Origin: Portulaca oleracea
Taxonomy: Eukaryota > Streptophyta > Magnoliopsida > Caryophyllales > Portulacaceae
DNA length: 64,000 bases
NCBI GenBank assembly: GCA_029582165.1
Contig: CM055869.1
Location: 5,364,425 to 5,428,424, forward strand
Direction: 5' to 3'
Under the pieces are notes generated by a model. The model saw only the letters and a list, made by a program, of their open reading frames with translations. It had not been told where the DNA came from and ran no database searches. The first letter of the stretch is position 1; every line of letters starts with the position of its first letter. The position numbers and the translations under genes were made by a program. This document shows, piece by piece, positions 55,526 to 64,000 of the stretch.

Positions 55526-57618
55526 TAAAGCAACCTGATCCTCGTACAAAGCAGTGTGAACTAGAAATTCAAAACATAATTCGTTTACAATCTCTAGCGA
55601 ATCAACTGCCAGACGCATTTACTGACCCAAAGAGAGTCACTAAATCTTACATTCCAGCTGTCAATGCTCCTATTAGAATTGATGTCCTTGCAGGACAAAG
55701 TGTCATTGCTAATGAGTCTAGACCACATTTGAAGCGTGGCAGACCAGTCGGTTCCAAAGACAAAAATCCTCGAAAAAGAAAAGGAGCAAAGAATAATGAT
55801 AACCAACACGAGGAAAAATTGACTCCAGAAGAGTCCCCAGACATGACAAATGTAGAAGTTGCACCACAAACTCAAGTACTTGAAAATTGCAATAATGATG
55901 AGATCTCAATCAATTATGTCATGACTGGCATAAGATGGAACCGAAGTGAAATCGACGTCGATCTGATGTTTTCATATAATATAGCACTGAATATCATGAA
56001 TGAGAATGAGGATCATGAACCAAGGTCTGTTGAGGAATGCAGACAAAGAAAGGACTGGCCAAAATGGAAAGATGCGATTAATGCAGAATTAGATTCCCTT
56101 ACAAAAAGGGAAGTATTCGGACCTGTAGTTCGTACACCAACAGGCATAAAACCTGTTGGATTCAAATGGGTCTTTGTGCGAAAACGAAATGAGAAAAATG
56201 AGATCGTGAGATATAAAGCACGACTAGTAGCACAAGGGTTTTCACAGAAACCAGGCATCGACTATGAAGAAACATACTCCCCAGTAGTTGATGCTACTAC
56301 TTTTCGATACCTATTGAGTCTGGCAGTACATGAAAATCTCGCTATGCATCTTATGGATGTCGTTACTGCTTATCTATATGGGAAACTTGAGAATGACATT
56401 TATATGAAACTCCCTGAAGGATTTCAATTGCCTGAAGCACATAATAAGAACCCGCGAGATCTTTACTCAATCAAGTTGAATAGATCTCTATATGGGTTAA
56501 AGCAATCCGGACGCATGTGGTATAATCGCCTCAGCGAGTATTTGTTGAAAGAAGGATATATAAATAATCTTGTTTGCCCATGCATTTTTATAAAAAGATC
56601 CGGATCCAAATTCGTTATAATCGCTGTTTATGTTGACGATTTAAACATGATTGGAACTCCAGAAGAGATCCGAAAAGCAGGAGATTACTTAAAGAAGGAA
56701 TTTGAAATGAAAGATCTCGGTAAAACCAAGTTTTATCTTGGTTTACAAGTTGAACATCTTGAGAATGGAGTCTTTGTGCATCAGTCAGCTTATATAGAAA
56801 AGATACTAAAACGATTCTACATGGACAATGCACATCCTTTAAGCGCTCCAATGGTGGTAAGATCACTTGATGTGAAAAAGGACCCTTTTAGACCCCCAGA
56901 AGATGGTGAAGAACTCCTCGGTCCTGAAGTACCATATTTAAGTGCTATTGGAGCACTAATGTACCTTGCTAGTCATACACGACCAGATATTTCATTTTCT
57001 GTGAATTTGCTAGCAAGATTTAGCTCATGTCCAACACGACGGCATTGGAATGGAGTTAAACATATTTTTCGATACCTTCGAGGTACGATGGATATGGGTC
57101 TATTTTATCCTCACAAAGTAAAGGAAGTTTTAACTGGCTATGCTGATGCCGGATACTTATCTGATCCCCATAATGTCCGATCAAAAACTGGGTATGTTTT
57201 TACTAGTGGTGGAACCACAATTTCATGGCGTTCTATGAAACAAACGCTAACAGCTACCTCATCCAGTCGTGCTGAAATTTTGGCAATTCATGAGGCTAGC
57301 AGAGAATGTGTTTGGTTAAGATCTGTAATCCAACACATACGGGGATCTTGTGGTTTATCTTCAGATAAAGATATTCCAACAATCTTATACGAGGATAATG
57401 CTGCTTGTGTAGCACAATTGAAAGCAGGATACATAAAAGGTGATAGAACAAAGCATATATCACCGAAGTTCTTTTTCACTTATGATCTACAAAAGAAAAG
57501 TGAGATTGATGTTCAGCAAATCCGTTCTAGTGAGAATTTAGCAGATTTATTTACCAAGTCTCTTCCGACTGCAACTTTTGAGAAGTTAGTCAGAAAAATC
57601 GGGTTGCGTCGTCTCTGA
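55526..57618 (+). pseudogene. Copia pol, part 2: reverse transcriptase and RNase H
   Basis: The frame is open from inside the inserted LTR (Met at 55513 belongs to the LTR), and copia sequence starts at the TSD. A basic linker (KPRKRKGAK-like) is followed by the RT domain: GFKWVFVRKRNE, RLVAQGFSQKPGIDY, LYGLKQSGRMWY, and the catalytic YVDD at 56629-56640. RNase H follows with D (TGYADAGY), E (SRAEILAIHEA) and D (YEDNAACV), ending SENLADLFTKSLP. All recognised catalytic residues are present. Separated from the rest of pol by the 3.4-kb insert, it has no start of its own and is not expected to be expressed normally. Confidence 0.9.
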
Positions 57619-57841
57619 GATGTTTGCTGATGCTCATATCAGGGGGAGTTTATACGCGTTGTACTCTTTTTTCCTTATCCGAGGTTTTGTCCCATTGGGT
57701 TTTCCTTGGAAAGGTTTTTAATGAGGCAGCATATGGTGGCGTATCAAGAATTATGTACTCTTTTTCCTTCACTAGGGTTTTTCCCAATGGGTTTTTCCTA
57801 GTAAGGTTTTAACGAGGCATATTCTTTTGAAAAATGGATAT

Positions 57842-57852
57842 TCAAGGGGAAG
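57842..57852 (+). promoter_or_regulatory. Polypurine tract of the copia element
   Basis: CAAGGGGAAG sits directly before the 3' LTR. Confidence 0.85.
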
Positions 57853-58085
57853 TGTTATGAAATATTTTTTTATATATGAATATCATTTTTATATATTAAA
57901 TTAGTTTATATTTTGGAATCCAATGTTTGTAGCTTGGAATCCAATGTTTGTTATCTCCCTATAAATACCCATGTAATGTGAGTAATAAACACACCCCATA
58001 TCCCATATATTTCTCTCATTCTTCTTCTTAATATTATCTCTTCTCTCAATCAATTATTGAAATTATTGAATTTATAATTATAACA
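57853..58085 (+). repeat. 3' LTR of the copia element (233 bp)
   Basis: Identical to the 5' LTR apart from G to A in the CTCNTTCTTC stretch and an extra 9 bases in the ATTATTGAA tract near the end. Confidence 0.92.
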
Positions 58086-58979
58086 TGTCCCAATTTTTTT
58101 GATTTTTTTCAATTTTTTTCACTTTTATTCCTTAAAAAATCATAATTGTTACTCAAATTTTTAAAAAATAATTTAAAAATTATTTTAGTAACTAAATTTC
58201 ATAACCTTTCTGAGGTAAGAATGAAAAAAATAAAATCAACATGAGACATGAATAAAATAAATAAAAAAATATAGAGGTAGATTTGCTACCACTAGAATAC
58301 TTTTTTTTAAAATTTTTAGAAACACCAAAGTACAAAAATCAAAAAGTATGGACCCATACAAAAGCTAAAAGAAAGGATTTTAAAATCCAATTTTCCTTAT
58401 GTTGTGTGTGCTTCTTAAAATTATAACTCTAGGCAAGGCCAAATAAAATTGAAAAAGTAATCTAACAAATACTTGAACCAATTAAATTTAGCGCTATTTT
58501 TTCGATAGTTGGAAGTCAAAAAGTTTATAAAGTATCAAAGATTCTATAAAATATTCGTAAAACAAAAAAACAGCAGGAACAAATCCAAAAATAAACCTTG
58601 TATTATTAGACAAAGAATATCTATTTTTACTTTTGAATTTCCAAGTATACTTCTATTGAATCATTGATAAAATCTAGTACTTGAATGTAAGACTAAAAAA
58701 GGAAGATAGTAAGACTTTAAAGTAAATGTTTAAAAATAATGCAAATATGATATTTTGATAGCAGCTCCGGTCGTTATTTCGTTTAGGAGTTTATTGTTGG
58801 TCTATTTTTACTAGTTTTTATATTATTATCCAACTCTTTTTTTTAAAAAAATGTTTACTTGTGTTGAAATGAAAATGATAGTTTCACTTTTCTTTTGCTT
58901 TGGCCTCCAACAAATAATGAAAATTAAATAGGGCCCTATATTTGTTTTATCTAGCCAAATCAGAAACAATGGAAAATTA
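58086..58979. other. AT-rich intergenic
   Basis: No gene or clear element. Confidence 0.4.
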
Positions 58980-59200
58980 CTCCGCATGTTCTATATTATT
59001 TATTGTCTTTAACATTATATGAGACAAATTTTAAACTTTGACCATTAATTTCTCAATATATACAATGATTCGTTATATAAAATTACTACTATTACTTTTC
59101 TAACAAAAAAACAATTTCTTAACAGTATAATATTACAATAATTAATAAAATACTATATGAAAAATTACGAATTAAGTAATAAATAATATGGAATAGAGAA
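58980..59200. mobile_element. Degenerate Stowaway-like MITE
   Basis: CTCCGCATGTTCTATATTAT at the left and AATAATATGGAATAGAG at the right, and a body like other members. Confidence 0.45.
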
Positions 59201-59341
59201 ATTAAAGTACATTTTATCATTCCAACCGCTTCATCAACCTGAACTCAACCCGACTGAACCTGTTTCTTTTGGGGTGGGGGGATTGGTTGAGTTCGGGTCA
59301 AAATATGGTTCTAGGACAAAACAATCATGTTCAAATCCCAT

Positions 59342-59880
59342 TAAGGTCCCATTCTTTTATATAGTACCGCTGCGGTGCGGTAGAGTGCAGTAAGTTGCGA
59401 TTAGTTGTGGTGAGTTGTGGTAAGTTGTGGTAGAAATTAAAAAGTGGGTATTGGAATATACTGTTGAGTTGTTCCCACATCGGCCTTTGACACCCATATT
59501 GTGGTGTTTATAAGGGCTTGGGTGCCTCAACCTCCTAAGCTAACTTTTGGGGTTGAATTGGGTTCAAGTCCATTATTTCACATGGTATCAGAGTCAGGGT
59601 CATTGATGTTGGGGTCGTGCCCGCAGTGGTCTGCGCCTCGTGGTGAGGGGGGCGTGTTGAGTTGTCCCACATCGGCCTTTGACACTCATATTGTGGTGTT
59701 TATAAGGGCTTGGGTGCCTCAACCTCCTAAGCTAGCTTTTGGGATTGAATTGAGCTCAAGTTCATTATTTCACATATACTAATTAAAAAAGGGATTGCGG
59801 TAAGTTGTGGTAAATTGTGGTGAGTTGCGGTAACTTGCGGTATCGCAAATGCGATACCGTATACAAGAATGGGGCCTAAG
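59342..59880. mobile_element. hAT-like element split by a TRIM
   Basis: Left TAAGGTCCCATTCTTTTATA and right TACAAGAATGGGGCCTAA are inverted relatives. The body has 'gcggtaagttgtggt' repeats. Without the TRIM it would be about 220 bp. Confidence 0.65.
59462..59774 (+). mobile_element. Complete TRIM retrotransposon, 313 bp
   Basis: LTRs 59462-59582 (121) and 59655-59774 (120) begin TGTTGAGTTG and end TTATTTCACA. A tRNA-Met PBS (TGGTATCAGAGT) starts at 59583. A GAGGGGGGCG polypurine tract ends at 59654. TATAC at 59457-59461 and 59775-59779 is a perfect TSD. The internal domain is only 72 bases and cannot code. The LTRs differ at a handful of positions, so it is fairly young. Confidence 0.93.
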
Positions 59881-60188
59881 ACGGGTTTGGGTCAAATTTT
59901 TGGTATGAGTCAGCTTTTGATAGGTCCAACACCGAGTCTAGGCTAACTACTTGTAGGGAATAAGTATGGAGGTTCATTTTCTCGGTAATCACTCAGTTCC
60001 TGCAATGTAAGTGCAAAAGGGTTTTTTGACTAATGACCCAATTGACAAATGGATCATAAAATATTAAGCCATACTATGAGATTCCATTTTATTTATAAAA
60101 TGGGGATCCAAAAAGATGAGTTTGTATAAAATTATTTTTACTAAAACTTAATTATCTACACGGATTTTTTACTTTTGGATGGATGTCT
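59881..60188. other. Intergenic
   Basis: Nothing recognised. Confidence 0.4.
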
Positions 60189-60432
60189 TACCCTGTTCTT
60201 TTCTGCGGTATTTTGCGGTATGATGTGGTGGGGTGTGGTGGAATTGTGGTGGGGTGTGGTGGAATTGTGGTAGGTTATTGGTATGTGGGGTAGGTGAGAA
60301 GAGAGAATGTAAAAAGTAGAGGAAAAAAGTGAAGAGAGAGAAGAGTGAGGAGAGAGAAAAGTAATGATTTGTGGCAAACTGCGGTGAGCTGTGGTACCGC
60401 AGTTTGCCGACCGCAGAAAAGAACAGGGCCTT
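60189..60432. mobile_element. hAT-like MITE (same family as 46871-47114)
   Basis: CCTGTTCTTTTCTGCGG at the left and CCGCAGAAAAGAACAGG at the right are exact inverted repeats. The body is GTGGTGGAATTGTGG repeats and a GA-rich tract. Confidence 0.75.
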
Positions 60433-60468
60433 AATTGACAAGTGGACTATAAAATACTTTATATGCTA

Positions 60469-60694
60469 CTACCTCCGTTTTTATTTATATGTCGCATAGG
60501 AAATTGTGTTAAAATTTTGATCGTTAATATCTTAATTTGTATAATGATTCATCATACAAAATTGATGTCATTATATTCACAATGAATAATACTATTTAAA
60601 AAGTATAATATTATATTTTTTATAAAAAATATATTAAAAATTATAAAATCGACACTAAAAATTGTAAATGACCGATAAAAAATAATGGAGGGAG
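60469..60694. mobile_element. Stowaway-like MITE
   Basis: CTACCTCCGTTTTTATTTAT at the left and AAAATAATGGAGGGAG at the right, flanked by TA. Confidence 0.7.
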
Positions 60695-61194
60695 TATTTT
60701 ATTTACACGACCCAAAAAAGATGAGTTCACATGAAACTCTTTTTACTAAAACCTACAATTGGGTCATTTCTCCATGTCGAAAACTTTTCTTTTTATAATA
60801 GAATCATTCTTGGGCTATCAAGTGTTAACGTAAAGTTTGTCTCAGGCGACTGTTGCACAAAAGTAACAATATATGATACCTATTAATAGTGAAAACATTA
60901 CAATAAGACGAGTGCAAGTTGAAGGAGACACATAGCCATTACATGTCATTTTCATAATAATAATATTGCTCAACATAACATACAATAAAAAAGATAATTA
61001 ATAGAAATACAAACAGAAACAGAAGATATATCGAAATTGTGAACAAGGCCGGGTGTTACAACATATTGCAAGATGAACAGATATATGGTAGATTGACTTT
61101 ATTGAAAGGAACAAAAACATGCTGAACAGAAACTTGAAGATAAGGCTACATTTGTGATCAAGGAGGCAGTGTGTAGCATTACCCTATAAATCAA
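60695..61194 (-). other. 3' flank of the vWA gene
   Basis: Probable 3' UTR (nearest part) and intergenic DNA. No other gene. Confidence 0.45.
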
Positions 61195-62971
61195 TTAAGT
61201 AGTTATCTTATTTAGTATCTCGTAGATGGCTTTGAGAGAGTTTTGCATGGTTTCAAGAGATTGAAGGGCCACTCCAACATGTGCAGCTAGTTCTGGAGCA
61301 ACGTCTTTGAGCTCCTGTTTTGGCGGCGATGGAGAAGGAGAAGGTGGGTTTGGTGTAATTGATGGTTCAACCACAGGTTTGATATCAGGATTTTCCTTAA
61401 TTTGTTTTTCGAAATTGTTCAATTGCTGAAGGGACTTTTTCATGGAATCAGTGGCATACATTTGAAGTTGAGCATTACCAATTGTTGCGCTACGTTGGAG
61501 TTTATGAGTGATCAACGCTGCATCCAACAGATGACGTCCGATCTCATCGTATGTCTTTTGGTCCTTCATGGAGTCGATGAGTAGTTGCAACTCTTCCTTC
61601 AACATTTCTATCAGCTTAGTAGGGTCATCGATGCTCTCAGCTGCCATCGAATTCCGGGCATTTTCAAGCACATTTCTTGCTTCAGGAAGTTTCTTGTTGT
61701 CAGCCAGGTCCTTTGCGGTTTCCATGTGTGTGATGGTTTCCAACCTCTTCTTCTCAACAATAACCTCAACCTTCTCCTTTTCTGGGTTGTCCTTGGTACG
61801 CGTTATACGGATCTTAATAGGTTGAGCTGGAACATCTCGGCTCCCATCACTGTAACAACAAACTTAAGTTATATTCTACATCGTAAGGACAAACTTACGT
61901 TATGATTTTCTAGAATATTACGACATGCCTGTAAATGTAAGCAACATGGAGCACCGAAGTAACCACATTCTCTGGAACCGGGGGGAGACCAAGTTCAACT
62001 AAGATTGAGCGTTTCTCTTGTTTGTAAAGGTCATAAAAGGTAACATTTTGTGATCCATCTGGGTTTTGGGTTTGAGGATACAGCCCGGCCGCTACACTGT
62101 CGAGGGTGGATGTGATTGTCAATTTGTCACCATCCTCTGTTTCAATTTCTTCTTCTAAAGGCTTCATCGCTACTCTTAGGTTCTGAACAGCAACATCAAG
62201 AAGCCCACCTAAACATTTGGCAAATGCATCGCTTAGGCTGCTCGCCCCAAATGGCAAATTCTTAATTTTTGTGATTGAGAATGTTCCTCCCTTGCTATTC
62301 GTCGCAATTTGTTTCAGTATCTATACACATACACAGCACCAAATATGCATGATTATTAGTTTGTACGTGTTAAATTGAAAGATCATGTATATATTCAGGG
62401 GTTTATATACGTACGTCAGATTGGGAGTCACTACCAACAAGAAATGTATGCACAGGCAGATGGCCAACTGATACTCGAGCAGCATCATCGTGGTCAGTTG
62501 GGTCTCCATCTGACATAAACATGATAGCAGGATAACGACCGTCTTTAACCCTACGGTCCTCCAGCACCTGTGAGGCCATGATAAGGCCCTTAGCCATGTT
62601 GGTTCGGCCATGGGCGACTAGGTTGTCGATTTTCTCATCAATTAGATCTTGAGCTTCTTGGGTCATAGGGAGCAGCTGATTTAGCCGGTTAGCCTCATTT
62701 GAGAATGTAACGATGGACAAACGATCGATGTAACTGAGCTTCCTGATAAGGAATTTCATGGCTATTTTGAGATCATCTAACCTCCCCTCCTTCCTCATAC
62801 TCCCACTTACGTCCAATACTGTGACAAGATCTATTCCTGGTCTGTCCTGGTCGTTTCCAGCACCAGTCAGCTCCAATAACACATTCAACTTGGTTGCCTC
62901 CAGTTCCACCTTGTTCCTATAGGCAGTGCTAATCTTTACCTTTCCTCCTACTACTTGTCCTGCTTTAGGCC
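61195..62971 (-). CDS. von Willebrand factor A domain protein, 5' end missing
   Basis: Three exons on the minus strand, 62971-62415, 62320-61929 and 61849-61195, give 533 residues. The first shown exon begins inside a codon after a TTTCAG acceptor, so at least one upstream exon exists; I did not find it before 64000. The vWA domain has a full metal-ion site: DVSGSM, the Thr in GRTNMAKGL, and the Asp in MSDGDPTD. A C-terminal region follows with a coiled, Lys/Glu-rich helix set and a Pro/Ser-rich stretch (NPPSPSPSPP). Intron 1 is GT-AG; intron 2 begins GC (AG|GCATGT), which is needed to keep frame. Plant proteins of this build are related to the WAV3-type RING E3 ligases and inter-alpha-trypsin inhibitor-like vWA proteins. 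No RING is visible here, though it could be in the missing exon. Function is unassigned beyond divalent-cation-dependent protein binding. Confidence 0.85.
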
Positions 62972-63049
62972 CTGAAATCATTCACAAAACAAAATATTCA
63001 CTCATGGTGAGTTCTTCAATGGTGTTTTAAGGGTTTCAATTAATATTTG

Positions 63050-63272
63050 CTCGCTCCATGTTAATTGTTATTTTTGAAAATTGTAGTCAAATTTCAAAAT
63101 TTTTAACTTTAAATTTTTCAATATATATAATGAGTTGTTATATAAAATTATCATTGTTAGATTCGTAATAAAAAATACTATCACAAAAGTATATTATGTA
63201 ATAAATTATCAATTAAAATGTAACATTAAAGATTGTAAAGTCAAAATTATAAAAAATTAATATAAAACGGGA
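63050..63272. mobile_element. Degenerate Stowaway-like MITE
   Basis: CTCGCTCCATGTTAATTG at the left and TTAATATAAAACGGGA at the right. It directly abuts the next MITE. Confidence 0.45.
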
Positions 63273-63274
63273 TA

Positions 63275-63524
63275 CTACCTCCGTCCCAAATTGTTTGTCC
63301 ATCTATCTAACTCCCTTGTCCCAAAATGTTTGTCCATTTTATAATTCCAATGATTGTAATTCCTATTATACCCCTAATAAATACTCTTTTGTTTCTTTTT
63401 TATTTTTCTTCACATGAGAAAAGTAAGGGCAATTCTGATACATTACACATTTTTTACCCAATTTCTCATTACCACTGGACTTTTAAATATAGTTGGATGG
63501 ACAAACGATATGGGACGGAGGTAG
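63275..63524. mobile_element. Stowaway-like MITE, well preserved
   Basis: CTACCTCCGTCCCA at the left and the exact complement TGGGACGGAGGTAG at the right. Inverted homology continues through TTTGTCCATC, and TA flanks both ends. 250 bp. Confidence 0.9.
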
Positions 63525-63768
63525 TAGTATATTTTTAACAATAAAAAATAAAAGTCATCATTTTAATTCCATCAACTTATTAGATTTTCTCGTACAAGCA
63601 ATTTAATGGCATCGGTGATGTGGTGGCAAGTGGCAACTAGAATACAGATAGTCTCTACATCCTAAATTATAAGTGACTTCAGAGAAAACCCCAAAAAATC
63701 AATAAAAAGTGTTAAGTTGGCAGTTTGATGTTTTTAAGTGTTACTACACATAGAATAATTGTATAATA
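63525..63768. other. Intergenic
   Basis: Nothing recognised; the missing 5' exon of the vWA gene was not found here. Confidence 0.35.
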
Positions 63769-63990
63769 CCTCCGTCTCTAATTCATTGTCAAAAAACTAC
63801 TTTTATAAATCCAAAGTATTTAGGAATTTGTTTAAAAAAAATTTACAATTTGACACATATGTCCGTACACTACATAGAAAATTGGGAAAGAAAAAATAAA
63901 ATATATTATATACTAGTATTAATTAAGGGTAATATGAATATTTTAATTATTGGAATTGTAAAATTGACAAATAAAAAGGGACAATGTAGT
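63769..63990. mobile_element. Stowaway-like MITE, degenerate
   Basis: CCTCCGTCTCTAATTCATTG at the left and AAAAAGGGACAATGTAG at the right. The body shares TAATTAAGGGTAA with the MITE at 25644. Confidence 0.5.
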
Positions 63991-64000
63991 TAGGAAATTT

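Larger units (their letters stand above)
48306..58085 (+). mobile_element. Ty1/copia LTR retrotransposon, interrupted by a solo LTR
   Basis: LTRs are at 48306-48529 and 57853-58085, with internal order gag, protease-integrase, RT-RNase H, as in copia elements. The pol region is broken by a single-base loss at 52003-52005 and by a 3.4-kb insertion (52102-55525). The LTRs differ by one substitution and a 9-base insertion, so the insertion is recent. Flanks ATATT and TGTCC do not match, so no TSD is visible. The original length would be about 6.35 kb. Confidence 0.93.

Noticed and set aside
59462..59774. Cassandra-type TRIM carrying 5S rRNA sequence
   Set aside because: The LTR shows no convincing 5S internal promoter boxes; only the general TRIM layout matches.
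62979..62981. ATG just upstream of the first vWA exon as the true start
   Set aside because: The following bases form a TTTCAG acceptor and the exon begins inside a codon, so an upstream exon is more likely than a start here.

Overview
The window is nuclear DNA from a flowering plant, most likely a eudicot. The grounds are split genes with GT-AG introns, three group III WRKY genes, plant-type Ty1/copia and Ty3/gypsy LTR retrotransposons, and many MULE, hAT, CACTA, Stowaway-like and Helitron-like elements. It is AT-rich and gene-poor. I cannot name the species from the sequence.

Host genes. Three related group III WRKY genes are spread over about 24 kb: WRKY-A (22103-22869, +), WRKY-B (35133-36184, -) and WRKY-C (45498-46536, +). 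A and C share a WRKYGKK heptapeptide instead of WRKYGQK, and a zinc finger spaced C-X6-C-X24-H-X-C. B keeps WRKYGQK but has lost one zinc ligand and cannot be spliced in frame at its second intron, so it looks like a pseudogene. The right end (61195-62971, -) holds the 3' three exons of a von Willebrand factor A domain gene, with one GC-AG intron; its 5' exon(s) were not found.

Left third (1-21.6 kb). This part is almost entirely repeats: a tRNA-derived SINE-like unit split by a solo LTR; long non-coding LTR-like tracts; paired foldback elements; a deleted hAT element with a transposase scrap; a MULE-like element (10929-13976) carrying an OTU-like protease remnant and several large hairpins; an A-tailed retroposed insert with 18-bp target duplications; and a 1.6-kb MULE nested inside a foldback element.

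Middle (24-45 kb). A structurally complete but coding-defective gypsy element (27199-31663, - strand) has two 1.16-kb LTRs, a 5-bp target duplication, PBS and PPT, and lacks the capsid, RT, RNase H and integrase regions. Around it are MITE clusters, a CACTA MITE with an internal empty-site copy, a Helitron-like element sitting in an AAT microsatellite, hAT MITEs and a solo LTR.

Right third (48-64 kb). A young Ty1/copia element (48306-58085) has nearly identical LTRs, a frameshift, and a 3.4-kb gypsy-type solo LTR inserted in pol with TAAAG duplications. Beyond it are a complete TRIM (59462-59774) inside a hAT-like element, several MITEs and the vWA gene.

The host genes do not form a pathway that the sequence shows. 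The WRKY trio is best read as a dispersed tandem-duplication cluster pulled apart by transposons. LTR ages, TSDs and domain calls are hand-read; no database search was run.
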